The notes below the pieces were generated by a model. It was not told the origin of the DNA, did not search any database, and was given only the letters and a program-made list of their open reading frames with translations. A program made the translations under genes and the position numbers. Shown here in pieces: positions 37,401 through 45,093 of a stretch of 64,000 bases of DNA. Position 1 is the stretch's first letter. Every line of letters begins with the position of its first letter. Origin of the DNA: Mactra quadrangularis (lineage: Eukaryota; Mollusca; Bivalvia; Venerida; Mactridae); assembly GCA_025267735.1 (NCBI GenBank), contig CM046304.1, positions 25,609,381 through 25,673,380 on the forward strand, written 5' to 3'.

Positions 37401-38179
37401 TCCGTAAGGCTGCGCATGCGTCGATATCAGAATATTTTCGTTATCGCCGATATTTAGTATAGTCCGACAATATTAACCTGGGCTTGACCTTTATGCAAGA
37501 ATATATTAAAATCAGTATTTACAGTAATTTTTTGTCTTCGTTTGTAAATTGCGCTTTCATTGGAAGCTTTCGGCAAAATACATGTACTGAACAATTAATT
37601 TTGTTTTCAGAAGAATAAATACTTTGAAACTGTGTCACAACATGCGGACTTGTGTTTTTCCATATATTCGAAAGCTTCTAAATTTAAAAGTACAATAACA
37701 TGCCATATTTACAAAATTGATTTATAGTCGAATAAATTGTTATATACTCGCGTATTACCGTAAACACGCATACGGAGACTCACGATTTAATATACGTGAC
37801 GTATAAATTGTACATATTACAGTCTGAAATAGTTTTGTAATTAAATTTGTATAATAAATACCTTTAATACTTTGATTTGTTTTCGTTGTATATGCATGCA
37901 TCTAATTTCCGAAACTGTTTTTTCTGTCTTCTGGAACAGCTCACAGAATAGCATCAGTGAATGATAATTCAAGGCTTTACAATGAGGTCGCATTGAACAT
38001 TCCGTTATACAATCTTCAAGCGAGATACCATGGTAACTCAGCATCTTGTGGTTTGGTCCTTGACAGTATTTGTCGGACGTAATGTTATATTTTACTTTTA
38101 ACTTTCCATTATTTATCAAACGCTGCCCATAAACTATCGGACAAATTGACAAAACAATTATCAAAATTTTCAGAGTCAT
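19405..38179 (-). CDS. secreted PAN/apple - Sushi x4 - WSC-like multidomain protein, 7 coding exons
   Basis: Exons, minus strand: 38179-37862 (signal peptide and PAN), 36078-36009 (small Cys-rich exon), 34264-34094, 33571-33392, 32406-32227 and 21209-21024 (one Sushi/CCP domain each), 19655-19405 (WSC-like, stop at 19405). They sum to 1356 nt (451 aa), and all six junctions keep phase, mostly phase 1 as is usual for shuffled extracellular modules. The N-terminus is a typical signal peptide (ILIIVLSICPIVYG), followed by a PAN domain with paired cysteines. Each Sushi exon shows the C...C...C...W..P.C pattern. The last exon has CYAEYRDHG, LEECFEYCE and QCYCHD, like WSC domains. There is no membrane segment, so it is probably secreted. 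These modules bind carbohydrate or protein; lectin-like or immune recognition is plausible but inferred. The fifth intron (about 11 kb) holds the Polinton. Extra or alternative exons may be missed. Confidence 0.8.
19857..20085. repeat. tandem repeat, about 114-bp unit, about 2 copies
   Basis: Landmarks repeat in order at about 114-bp spacing: GAGTTTGAGC(A/T)TTTTAT, GACATTCCAG, TTTG(A/G)CAATT(T/C)TATAATGTA and AGAAGACAACAG. Lies in intergenic or intron DNA just beyond the last exon's 5' side. Non-coding; any apparent repeated peptide is a by-product. Confidence 0.65.
20321..20583 (+). mobile_element. tRNA-derived SINE, 5'-truncated copy
   Basis: Plus-strand copy starting inside the tRNA head (B-box-like GGTTCGATTCC at about 20329-20339). 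It runs through the shared body (CATACTTTCGTG, GGTCATGAAAT, CTACCACTGATTCTAAATCA, GTGTTGCTACGGCGTTAAACG) and ends in an A-rich, CAA-containing tail. The A-box half is missing. It lies in the last intron of the PAN-Sushi-WSC gene. Confidence 0.8.
21677..21682. repeat. Polinton target-site duplication, left copy
   Basis: TATATT immediately before the left end AGTAGT of the element. The identical TATATT follows the right end at 32150-32155. A 6-bp duplication is the usual size for Polinton/Maverick integration. Confidence 0.9.
21683..21795 (+). repeat. Polinton left terminal inverted repeat
   Basis: 113 bp, reverse complement of 32037-32149 with no mismatch seen. Reading inward, it contains AGTAGTCATATG at the tip, a TATATAAA box at 21749-21756, CCGCCATCTTGG (complement of a YY1-like AAGATGGCGG) and AATAAAATG near the inner edge. 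Polintons are thought to replicate by protein priming from such ends. Confidence 0.95.
21796..22328. other. Polinton left non-coding region
   Basis: Between the left repeat and the PolB stop codon. No open frame. It probably holds the PolB 3'UTR. The ATG carried in the repeat (21781) meets a stop after five codons on this side. Confidence 0.6.
22329..26480 (-). CDS. Polinton DNA polymerase B (protein-primed type) with N-terminal C2H2 zinc fingers
   Basis: 1383 aa, one uninterrupted coding exon starting with ATG at 26480. Three C2H2 fingers lie at about residues 5-27, 33-53 and 60-81, and a Cys/His-rich stretch at about 370-480. The 3'-5' exonuclease motifs are present: FDFE (about 505), HNFKGYD (about 605) and YCRSDVD (about 732). 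A PD-(D/E)XK-like segment (KVDGYY...LEFHGCFWHGCPKCY) lies near 836-866. Polymerase motifs are A, DVTSLYP (about 961); B, KLMLNSFWGK (about 1152); C, YCDTDS (about 1244). All catalytic acids are kept, so it should be active. It would copy the element from its ends. A good acceptor just upstream (AG at 26490-26491) and a strong donor AG|GTAAGT at about 27220 suggest a 5'UTR intron of about 730 bp. It is transcribed away from the ATPase and integrase genes. Confidence 0.95.
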   Translation of the reverse strand: MTYKCEQCTANFPKLSQLLQHRRTMNHWKHRCESCKKSFSRKQNLERHMERHSKENNQHCPECLKVFAREDALDEHLHQEHGWPRAKRSTENQEGGGAAKRQKMEQEPSSFYDIEKVGERKIEKFKSTASYYKVNIKDMEVDGLPNILKTLKQVFRSILSDITHMIPGTDLVRLSMDNPELDFPITLEFMPRHQLTVDRILSEIERVLQSYQQFVVDETFRVDIVHVQNIHGKGHPKKPYVDVSRLLKSKGSVIQIRNNDELCCARAIVTAIARVEKHPQWDNIRRGWGLQKVLAEQLHKTANVPLQKCGIEEIKIFQTALPNYQIHVLSKNHFNAIIYEGPEGGVPIYLYYHDEHYDLITKMTGFLNRSYFCVQCKKGYNNRETHTCNNPCVYCHQIHSEEDEDWKFCNKCNRHFKNGKCYQMHLQIKSEGGKCTCETYYKCTNCDQTVNKKLHKTEHVCHEVYCKTCKDFFVDDHQCFMQPVQMEDNSKKSKKTKHQLAKYIFFDFECTQDTLLQCDSGYVPGDNDKCRNCSKSWCGSFRHKPNLCVAHKVCSMCMHETVTPTSNCGKCSNNERVFAGPNTTNDFCKWLFSEENAGATVICHNFKGYDSYPILQYLHENAVLPEVITTGSKYMCINVPVCNIRMIDSLNFIPMPLAGMPGAFGEKEISKGYFPHLYNRDENQHAVLQHLPDIKYYGPDAMKPDARAKFLKWYDDNKNNVFNFQEELLRYCRSDVDILRRCCLKFRTLFMGLTKQDGHSGIDPFERCITIASACHLVYRTLFLEPSTVGIIPPHGYRPEAKQSIMAYQWLMYMSHKKGINIQHGRNYGEKDIGPYKVDGYYEQNGDKIALEFHGCFWHGCPKCYSKTTVNPVTETSMADLYVRTIEKKHFLESQGYKYVSIWECEYTQEVRKNDNMKKFIDSLELVSPLEPREAFFGGRTEGFKLYEDATDEKHIKYYDVTSLYPWVNKTGKIPLGHPQVITENFKDISNYEGLIKCKVLPPRGLHIPVLPVKCNGKLMFSLCRSCAETFQQTECTHTSGERSFIGTWVSDELKEAIAQGYVLQRIYEVWHFDNISQYDPYSKSGGIFTEYVNTFLKVKQEASGWPEWCVDENSRQKYICQYYEREGILLDYDKIEYNPGLRSLAKLMLNSFWGKFGQRANLTQTTHTDNPAQFFDMMTSDQQKVKNVQFINDESVKLEWAYRDDFIETSSKTNVIIAAYTTAQARLKLYSYLKPLGKRVLYCDTDSVVFTSVQGQWEPSLGDYLGDLTDEVSENKITSFVTGGPKNYAYTLLKPANNGNSTVCKVRGITLNFKNCLDINFNTVKDMVTGKGSECVTVVDEHKIARNPTTGDVITKRECKDYRIVFDKRVIMNNYLTKPYGM
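27376..27391. promoter_or_regulatory. GC-rich palindrome upstream of PolB leader
   Basis: TTCGGCGCGTGCCGAA is a near-perfect palindrome at the start of the run of GCGC motifs, about 155 bp upstream of the inferred PolB leader-exon donor. It may be a binding site for a dimeric factor; this is inference. Confidence 0.4.
27437..27606. promoter_or_regulatory. three repeated GCAAAAC-N-TT-N-GCGCGCTTTT motifs (E2F-like)
   Basis: Copies at 27437-27457, 27490-27510 and 27586-27606 share AAAAC, then T/G-rich bases, then GCGCGCTTTT. The core TTGGCGCGC or TTCGGCGCGC fits the E2F/DP consensus TTTSSCGC loosely. They lie upstream of the inferred PolB leader exon and of the ATPase gene, in otherwise AT-rich DNA, so a shared promoter role is likely. 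Binding by E2F is a hypothesis. Confidence 0.5.
27989..29893 (+). CDS. Polinton FtsK/A32-type packaging ATPase, two exons, with zinc fingers and polyproline
   Basis: Exons 27989-28415 and 28560-29893 (1761 nt, 586 aa); intron 28416-28559 (144 bp, GTAAG...TTTTTTCAG). Splicing joins GPT (residues 140-142) to ACGKT, making a complete Walker A GPTACGKT. Without it neither exon has a P-loop. Walker B is VLILDD (about 212-217), followed by the family-typical EGSHHRSLSVISINQNLF, CHYIVLFNNP and ARQMYPG blocks. An N-terminal C2H2 finger (about 18-40) is followed by a CCA-encoded polyproline/PQSG-rich linker (about 50-130). A second C2H2-like finger (about 405-427), an uncharacterised helical region and an acidic tail follow the ATPase domain. 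A second in-frame ATG at 28031 is an alternative start. In relatives this enzyme pumps DNA into capsids; no capsid gene is seen here. Confidence 0.92.
28148..28361 (+). repeat. (CCA)n microsatellite with PQSG interruptions, in frame
   Basis: Runs of CCA/CCG triplets broken four times by CAGAGTGGGTT-like interruptions, coding polyproline blocks separated by QSG(L/F) or QSVL. It behaves as a short minisatellite made of CCA tracts. It also creates spurious long open frames (poly-Gly, Val, Trp, His) in other frames, which are not genes. Confidence 0.95.
29951..31141 (+). CDS. Polinton integrase (retroviral-type, DDE) with chromodomain, two exons
   Basis: Exons 29951-30383 and 30471-31141 (1104 nt, 367 aa); intron 30384-30470 (87 bp, AAAG|GTATTC...TTTTCAG|GTC). 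Splicing restores MTDKGQEF. The rve catalytic core shows D81 (ADLMDM), D143 (MTDKG) and a Glu at about 177 (KASTSER). The C-terminus (about 329-367, WKIDKVLKTRGYGK...FNSWINASDIQ) is a chromodomain-like module, usual in Polinton integrases, which may guide the complex to modified chromatin. It starts 58 bp after the ATPase stop, on the same strand. A possible AATAAA lies about 60-70 bp after the stop. It catalyses insertion of the linear element into host DNA. Confidence 0.95.
31142..32036. other. Polinton right non-coding region
   Basis: About 0.9 kb between the integrase stop and the right inverted repeat. It holds the integrase 3' end (AATAAA near 31208). Apart from one small minus-strand frame entering from the repeat (31866-32051), nothing coding is seen. 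Confidence 0.55.
31866..32051 (-). CDS. hypothetical 61-aa frame starting inside the right inverted repeat
   Basis: The ATG at 32051-32049 lies in the right terminal repeat, 25 bases inward of a TATATAAA box (32076-32083 on the minus strand). The frame runs inward for 61 codons. The same ATG in the left repeat is stopped after five codons. No known domain; composition is ordinary. The TATA-to-ATG distance is so short that transcription would start about at the ATG, so expression as protein is doubtful. Confidence 0.2.
   Translation of the reverse strand: MSRFLRYHLRNGLTEADDFLYSLFTYGCIEWTIVFTYEFRGLNLPRFFQLLPYWLDFNLGD
32037..32149 (-). repeat. Polinton right terminal inverted repeat
   Basis: 113 bp, exact reverse complement of the left repeat, ending ACTACT at 32149 and followed by the TATATT target duplication. 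Inside the element, homology stops abruptly at the shared CAAAAAGCGACTC. Confidence 0.95.
32150..32155. repeat. Polinton target-site duplication, right copy
   Basis: TATATT, identical to 21677-21682. Confidence 0.9.
32440..32565 (+). repeat. dispersed repeat, family C, copy 1
   Basis: Matches 51374-51515 in order: TCTTCAGC(G/T)AACC(C/T)GTGT, GCATC(T/A)G(G/A)TGAA, GCTTATAAAGTTTTG(G/A)AAGCCAGAACTA. Non-coding, in an intron of the Sushi gene. The class is unknown. Confidence 0.6.
32590..33042. mobile_element. MITE with TAGTTCACACTG inverted ends
   Basis: A 453-bp block, clearly richer in GC than its surroundings. The ends TAGTTCACACTG and CAGTGTGAACTA are inverted repeats. A TA dinucleotide at each edge could be a TA target duplication, as in Tc1/mariner-like elements. 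No intact gene inside. Lies in the intron between Sushi exons 2 and 3 of the secreted gene. Confidence 0.65.
34652..34730. repeat. foldback palindrome, copy 2
   Basis: An imperfect 79-bp inverted repeat related to 8958-9035: CATTCTCG at one edge, arms with TATCAAGATTCTTGATCT and GAGAATCTTGATAGCTTC, and GGAGAATCG at the other edge. Confidence 0.6.
34981..35122. mobile_element. small MITE with GGTGAAAGTT ends, copy 1
   Basis: A 142-bp element with inverted ends CATTGGTGAAAGTT and AACTTTCACCCATG style, flanked by CCTTTA on both sides (34975-34980 and 35123-35128), a likely 6-bp target duplication. A related copy in opposite orientation lies at 63183-63320. It sits between the small Cys-rich exon and the first Sushi exon. 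Confidence 0.65.
35800..35990 (-). mobile_element. second tRNA-related SINE type, copy 1
   Basis: Contains a B-box-like sequence (GGTTCGAATCC on the plus strand near 35916) followed by GGGACCTCTCGATCC, in line with 41890-42050 which reads GATAGAACCTGGAACCTCCCGATCC. Both have GCTCAA(A/G)(A/G)AAA upstream. Orientation and ends are uncertain. Confidence 0.4.
36302..36453. mobile_element. palindromic cluster of GGGTTGAGTTGTCC units, possible MITE
   Basis: The units occur in both orientations (GACAACTCAACCC three times or so, GGGTTGAGTTGTTCC at the right), and the block is framed by TGTTACGG and CCGTTACA, which are inverted copies. Related to 16188-16277. Probably a MITE with subterminal repeats. 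Lies in the intron after the PAN exon of the secreted gene's first part. Confidence 0.5.
37022..37275 (-). mobile_element. tRNA-derived SINE, copy lacking the tRNA head
   Basis: Same body as 12419-12744 (AACGCCATGGCAACACATTG, TCTGGATTTAGCTG, CATACTTTCGTC, ATTGGTAGGAGGGAGAATGGCC). It has a GTTT-rich tail at the low-coordinate end and stops at GAAAGTATGCC, before the tRNA-like region. Short GGGAGTC repeats sit beside both edges. In the first intron of the secreted gene. Confidence 0.8.
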
Positions 38180-38330
38180 GACTGCTCCTTATGCTAACAC
38201 TATGTAATGTCAACTTCACATGGTAAGCTACTATCGAACTGAGATAACATGCGTAATATACAAGTCATATTCATGTACGAGGGTTGATCCTTAAGTAATG
38301 CCACTGGGACTGTAAAATTGTTGATATCAT

Positions 38331-38611
38331 AGGCGGATCTAAAAAGGGGGGGGGATTCGGGGGGTCCGGATCCGCCCTGGAATTTCCAAAATGTACCTGA
38401 TCATTAGTGTACTTCTTGACTGTAGGTCATTTTTAAGTAGCATGAAGCAATTTTACTCGGTACTTAACATAGATTTAATGGTTATGTAGTTTTCATTATT
38501 TATATGTTGCAATATTCTGCAAATATGTATAATGTGGTAGTGGTTCAAAAGTTTGGAACCCTAGAAAACGTTCGGACCCCCTCCTAGAAAAAAATCATGG
38601 ATACACCCCTG
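38331..38611. mobile_element. hAT-like MITE, GGCGGATC family, copy 1
   Basis: A 281-bp element with inverted ends (AGGCGGATCT...GGATACACCCCTG; the copy at 60.3 kb keeps GGATCCGCCTCTG). The flanks GATATCAT (38323-38330) and AATATCAT (38612-38619) look like an 8-bp target duplication with one mismatch, which fits hAT. Inside are G- and C-runs next to the ends and AAAATGTACC...TTCTTGACTGTA shared with 60278-60551. Just upstream of the secreted gene. Confidence 0.7.
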
Positions 38612-40040
38612 AATATCATATAGAAAAGAACAAAATTTAGTATATTGATACATGTATCTATTTGCAATATTTCCTGAAAATATGATAAAAATATAATGTG
38701 TAATTATCAAAATACGTGCATTTGCAGCAACCAAAATGTTGCAACAATCGCCGCACGTCTTGAACGTCGACAACGTCTGTGACGTCCGACAGGACGTTGA
38801 ATTCTTATTCTTTTTCAAAGTACCATCCCTCGTGTTGAGACTCCTGTATCCGAGGAGCCATTTATTTATCTTTTAGTAATCATAGATTATTTATATTTAC
38901 TTCCATATGAGGTATTAAATAAATTATGATGTACAAATTACTTTGCGTTGACAGTAATGCATTTACGCAGTAATTAATATTGTATGGTTAAATTCGTTAA
39001 CAACAAATATTTTAAGTGCTATAGAAAATATGTAGCCCTACGTTGAAGACTAAACAATGACTGATTTACGACCCAAAAACGTTCAAAGCAATTTGAAAAG
39101 TATATACATAAAAACAATGTCTTAAAATCTGTGAACAATAATTCAAGTGCTACCAACCTATGTATACAAAAACTGATAACTTTAAAAACTCATTTTTCCT
39201 AGAAATGTTCAAGAATGGAATTTCCTCAGTGGCGATATAGTAAAATCAACATCAACAGAGTGTTTTAAATCACCTTTTTTAACAGCAAAAGTGGGACATT
39301 TGCCAGACTAAAACTTTCATGTCAACTCCCCGTTGAATAAAAGCCGGCAACTTTTTTTTTGACAACTTTCCTAAAATGCATTTTGTCCATATAAGTATGA
39401 TGTGAGAAGTGTGAGAGCGAAATAAGGAAGAGATGACCATGAACTATGAAAAAATACTAAGATATCTAATCCTAACATGACTTGTAATCTACTTAGGGAC
39501 AAGCAGCATCATACATTAGTCTGGAATTTTCAAAATGGACAAGACATTCATGATATAATTCATACCCATCCATTCTCATACCTTTAATTTATTCCTTCAC
39601 AAAACATCATATTTAAGTTATTTATGTAATAATGAAGGTGTATGGTCAAAGTTGAAATCAAAGCGCTGAAAGCGCTGAAGTTAAGCGCTTTCAAATTTGG
39701 GCTTAGCTGCATTTATCTAATAATGTTAAATTTAAATAGTGCAGAGAATCAATCACTAGCAGGTTATTTGTCTGCTTAGCTAAATGTTTGTATGACCCAA
39801 CATGGAAATAACGAATAATTATTTTAATGGAAATATATTTGGGTGGCTACACCACAATTAAAATGCAATAAATTCAAGTAAACCTCATGAAGCATAGGCA
39901 GTTCTCATGGATTAAATGTAAGCTTTCAAGAAAAGCATTTGCAGCAAGATTAAACATACTAAAAACTAGATTCTTTATAAAGCAACAACATAAGCATTTG
40001 TCACTTGTTGATTAGTTGGTATGTTTGATTGAATGTTACA

Positions 40041-40346
40041 TGTTTGTTTGTTTGTTTGGTTTAGTGCCGTAGCAACACATTGTATAGGTCAAATAACTGC
40101 GGTCAGTCAACCTACTCACTCCTCCTGGAAAGGCTAAGTCTCTGGATTTAGCTGTTCACCAACTACTAAGCGCATACTTTCGTCAGTGACTGATAACTGT
40201 CCTACATAATTATAAATCAGTGGTAGGAGAGAGAATGGCCGTAGAAATAATTTCATGACCAAACTCCATGAAAGTTTGCCCGGGAAACGAACCTACAACC
40301 CCTCGATCAGTAGACTTGCGTGCTACCAACTAAGCTAGCGGGGTGG
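40041..40346 (-). mobile_element. tRNA-derived SINE, near full-length
   Basis: GTTT-repeat tail at the low end, the shared body, and the tRNA-like head at the high end with the complement of GCTAGCTTAGTTGG and of the B-box region. Same family as 12419-12744. No clear target duplication was found by eye. Confidence 0.85.
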
Positions 40347-40845
40347 CATAAGGTGTAAGATCAAAGTTGAAAAAATAAAAACATTCAGTATGTTAGTATA
40401 TTTTTTATTAAAAACATTGGATGTACAAAATAAAACTGAACAAACAATCATTATCATACATAATTCTGCTATCTTTTCAACCGACATACATGAATATACA
40501 TATAAAATTAAGGTCTAACATCCCTAACTAAAAATTCATGTTTTATGGCAGCTGAATAATTCTAGAAACAGTTTTCATTTGTTTGTACATTGTATTTCTA
40601 AACTTTTTACCATGTTAGATATCTGATAATGTCAACATAAACCTTTTATGACCACATTTAAATTTATTCATTTTTCATTTGCAAGGGAAGTAATTACTAA
40701 GTCCTGTTGAAAGTTTTTGTCAAATATTTTTTTTAATTAGTAGTTATGTAATAAATCTAATCCATGCAAAATGATTAACTTATTGTAATAAATGAAAACT
40801 ATCATGTTTTGTATGCTTTTATCATACTTATGGAAACACAGTTCA

Positions 40846-40890
40846 CTCGATCAGTAGACTTGTGTGCTACCAACTGAGCTAGCCCGGCGG
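40846..40890 (-). repeat. fragment of the SINE tRNA-like head
   Basis: Matches the head of the SINE (CACTCGATCAGTAGACTTG and CAACTGAGCTAGC) for about 45 bp, with no body. Not a tRNA gene: it lacks the other half of the cloverleaf. Confidence 0.65.
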
Positions 40891-41889
40891 TTTCTATGGA
40901 GTCTGGTGAAGAGAATTAGCTATCCTGAGCTGGAAAAACCCTTAAGTAAGCTTAAGAAAGGATTACAAATTTTTAACTGTGAGTGGTGTTATGGACCGTA
41001 TACCTTAACAAGGCATCAAGTGAAAATATCACAATAAAGTATACTCATGTATACCAGGGGTTTTCTGGGCTCATAGTAAAAGTCCTGGATATTCCTCGAA
41101 GTAGACAAAATGGATTTAACAAAACTATTAAATTTAAATGTCATCATGGAAGATAGTTCTGAATTCAATGAGATTACAAGATTTATGAGATTTGTTGTTG
41201 TGTAGAGTTCATACACCAACATTGGAATAAAACTTTTATAGAAAGATTTTTGAGAAAGTTTTTTTTCTATAAATACTGGAAGGCTGTAAGACTGAGTTGG
41301 AAATATCATATACAAAAATTGATATTTTTATATATTTCTGATTAAGAACTAAGAACATAAGATACAAATAACATTCAAATTATTCATGAGTAAAAAGGCA
41401 GTCAGCCATCTCCTAACAATTTAATACTAATTCAATAGTAATATATATTTCCTTCAGTGTTTCAAAACAGTACCAAACACTTTAGCTTTCAGTATGTCTT
41501 AATAATAAGTCATTATTTAATTAGATAACTCAATAAATAAAGCATACAATGAAATTTAAGCATTCAATACCTATGTAAAAATAACAAAAAATAATGTAAC
41601 AAAAAGATGAGTTTTTACATGAAATAAAAAATATAAGACTTGTGCATATAGGGCAAAAATGATAAAATTATGTACATATCAGCCAGGGAATTAGATACAC
41701 ATTATCTATGTCTCTGGATCAGCTGACAATTGATACAATGATATGTTCTCTAATCAGATCTTCTCACCATATAAAAAAACCAATTAGACATATAAAACAA
41801 AACAATAAAATGGCAGTTATAAAGTCTGCTTTCATATACATGATCGGTCAACTTAACAATTTTCTACAAAACCCCTGATCATTGAAATC

Positions 41890-42050
41890 ACTTCCAGGCA
41901 GGTTATCCCTCACAGAACCAATTTACACCTCAGTGGGGTTGAACAACTACATGTAAATTTCCTGCTCAAGGAAATTAGCTGTGCCCCATGTAGGGATAGA
42001 ACCTGGAACCTCCCGATCCTGAGCACATATCCTACGATTGAAACACTACT
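41890..42050 (-). repeat. second tRNA-related SINE type, copy 2
   Basis: Shares CTCGATCC/CCCGATCC and the GAACCTGGAACCT B-box-like region with 35800-35990, plus an upstream TGCTCAAGGAAA segment. A shorter related piece (CCTTGAGCAAGAAACTTTATCC) lies near 46497. Boundaries are not resolved. Confidence 0.4.
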
Positions 42051-42584
42051 CTTTACTAAAGTTCACTACACTAACATTTTAAACATGGAGTACAAAGTGA
42101 GTATCAAAATTGTCCCTTTTTTCTCAACTGTCAAAGCTTGAATAATTTTACGGGGACTAAATGCATTGTTTTTGTACCTGCGGCCTAATTGTTACTAAAT
42201 ATATCTTGACTAAAACATATCATACCGCATAAGTTGCAAAATTGCAAAATAAGTTGAAATTCATATTCATGTTTTGACAGTTGAGAAAAAACAAGCTATT
42301 TTTGTCTCAATTTTTGACCTATTGAACTGATTTTTATAAATACCTAAATATCTATTTTTTAAAAATCATATCATAAAATATGTATCATTCTTGTAACCTT
42401 GATAACCTGTTGGAACGAGAGTTATATATAGATTTATACATTTTTAGTATCAGTACATTAAAGCTATACAGGTCATATTTCATACTAAACAATGTCAATT
42501 AAGTTCATTAATTAAAGCTTTAGAATATGTAAATGAAAATAACCTTTATACAATATAACATAGAATTAACTCTAGTATAAATAT

Positions 42585-43076
42585 TAGGGGTGTAACGGTT
42601 AACCAATATACCGGTTAATATTGCGATACGAGTTCTAACGGTTTTTAACCCGTTCGTTTTTCCTTGAACCGGTTTTTGTAGTCAAGTGTCACACTACTTG
42701 TTTTTATCAGAATCTGATAGTTAAATGTTTAAACAAATGTTAGAATGAATTGAGTATACTTGAAATACTCTTACTGTACTTTTAAAGGTTAAACATTTAG
42801 TCAATTGAAAGAAAAATATCTTAAGAGTCTGTTTCAAACCACGCATTTTCTAACATATAGACCATTTTACATTTGTGATTCAAACATTTGGATAAGAGAT
42901 CATTTAAAAATACCCATATGGGTGCTATGCTGATCCAATTAGGACGAGGTACATGCATTAAATAATACTTTGCATGTCTAAGCGAAAAACCGGTACATAT
43001 TGCAATATATTGCAATACGGGTTCTGCATATTGCAATATATTGCAATACGGTTTTTACCGTATTGTTACACCCCTA
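42585..43076. mobile_element. hAT MITE with perfect 8-bp target duplication
   Basis: A 492-bp element. The ends TAGGGGTGTAAC and GTTACACCCCTA are exact inverted repeats. ATAAATAT occurs immediately outside both ends (42577-42584 and 43077-43084), an 8-bp duplication typical of hAT. Near the right end a roughly 32-bp unit containing ATATTGCAATATATTGCAATACGG-like sequence is duplicated in tandem. No transposase frame, so mobilised in trans. Confidence 0.9.
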
Positions 43077-43780
43077 ATAAATATGAAATCATTCAAACTA
43101 AAGTATTAAACAAATAAACACATTCACATAATTGTACTGGTACCTTATTGTTATCACATATATGAGTATGTACAGGGTATATTAAATGCTCTCCAGATGT
43201 CCTTGGACAAAATACTGTTTCAGAGATAAACTGATTCACATTTTACCCATGAAATAAAGACTAATCAAAGCAAATTCCAAAACTAGCTTTAATAAAAGAA
43301 ATATTATACATTTTTCTATATTTTGTTGTATAATAAAACATTGGCACGAGTTTTGTGTGCTATAATTAAATATTAGAGTGCTTTAACACCATTCATTAAA
43401 TAAGCACATCAAAACTAGTGTCTATGTTGTATATTAACGACTGTATGTTATTTCCATTTTAACATAAAAAAAAAATAATAACACCTTTAAGTTAATAAAC
43501 GAGGGGGTACATTATAACAGCCATGTACATGTTCAATATTAAAATATAGATGACATCACGTTTAATATAGAGTAAAAAATGCACACACCAATGTTAGAAT
43601 AGTTAATAAACATTGACTTCAGACTAAATTGTAAGCAACAAGAATAAACCTAAATTATAATAAAACTACTTGTGCTGTGATCAGTTTTTCACATTGGTCC
43701 AAGAACTAATGGAGAGCACTGTATTGCAACATCAGTTCTAATGTTTAATGTCCATCAAACAAGGGCTGACAGACGGTTAT

Positions 43781-44095
43781 GGGGGTCTGGAATTCCTAAG
43801 CAAAACTTGTATGTGGACAAATAAATAAATCTACCTCACTTGTCCCAAGACAAAAAACATTTTGGCTGTAAATATACTAAATAATGTAAATGTCCAAACG
43901 ATTCAGTCAAATTCAATATAGAACTACGTATTATTAGTATGTATTTTATATCATAGTTTTTTTTCATACTTCTCAATATGTCCTTTTGAATAGTGAACTT
44001 CTGGACAAAGGCATTTTGACCCCGTAGAAGTATATTTTAAGATATCACTCATCCAAGGACAAGTATAAAAAAAAACCTAGGAATTCCACGCCCCT
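43781..44095. mobile_element. MITE-like element with GGAATTCC inverted ends
   Basis: A 315-bp block starting GGGGGTCTGGAATTCCTAAG and ending CCTAGGAATTCCACGCCCCT, inverted with a few mismatches. Subterminal ACTTG and TGGACAA/TTGTCC sequences also match. No target duplication could be fixed. Confidence 0.55.
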
Positions 44096-44741
44096 AAGTT
44101 ACAATGAGAAATATCTGTCTTATATATCTGAAACAATTACATAAACACCCAGAGTCAGATCCTGACTTTTTTCATCATGGAATGTCCATCAAACTTTTTT
44201 TCAAGAGAACAGGGTGAGGTCAAAAGACTAATTATCTTACTTTGAATCTCATTTTAAATGACAATTTTTTTGGAAATTGCAGGGGACCTGAAAAACCCCT
44301 TTCATTTGATTGACCCTTGAAACAGAATAAAAATAATGTTAAAAAATGTTATTTAATAAACTATGGCACTTTTGTTGGGGCTGACATCCTAATTAATAAA
44401 TAAATTGATGAGTACTTCTGAGATATAGAACAGAACAAGTCACCACTTCATTTTTCCATAATTAAGGCGATATTCACGAATCCCTTTGGAGAAAATTTTA
44501 CCTTAGGTAGTCAGTTTTCCCTTATGTTTTGTCATTTTTGCCGTAGATATTTCAATACCTAAGGTATCATCTTAGGTGTTTAAGTAAGAAAACCATCTTA
44601 GATATTTTCCTTACCTATCATGATTTTTTTACCAAAGGAAACAAATTCCTAAGGAGTAAATAAAGGCCCCATTTAGACAGTTTCCTCCCTAACTTAAATT
44701 TCCTATTAAGGTGAATGTTAAACTGGCTGAGTTATCTTAAC

Positions 44742-45093
44742 CAGTGATTTTTTTCACTCATAGGGGAAAGGTGGTGGGGCCCTTTTTGAGGGGAAAATCG
44801 CGACAAAAATGAAATTAGGGGAAATTTTTTTCAATACTTGAGATAACATGGATCCTCTAACAGAGTTATATTTCTGTCTTTCTTTATGAAATTTCAACTA
44901 TTGAACCCACTTATTCATCTGTGATTTCTCTGTAATGCTTGAGGAATGGGCAAAAATGTTATAAAAAAGTAAAAAAAGTTTAGGACACTCTGACAGGGGA
45001 ATTTTTTACCTGAGAAGGGGAAAAATATATACTTTTTGGAGAGGGGAATGGGGCCGAATTTCTGCCCCAAAATGGCCTGAAAAAAATACACTG
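44742..45093 (+). mobile_element. MITE-like repeat, family B, copy 2
   Basis: A 352-bp element with ends CAGTGATTTTTTTCA and its near complement AAAAAAATACACTG, flanked by TTAAC on both sides. It carries internal GGGGCCC/GGGGCC patches and matches 8333-8682 through most of its length. Confidence 0.65.
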
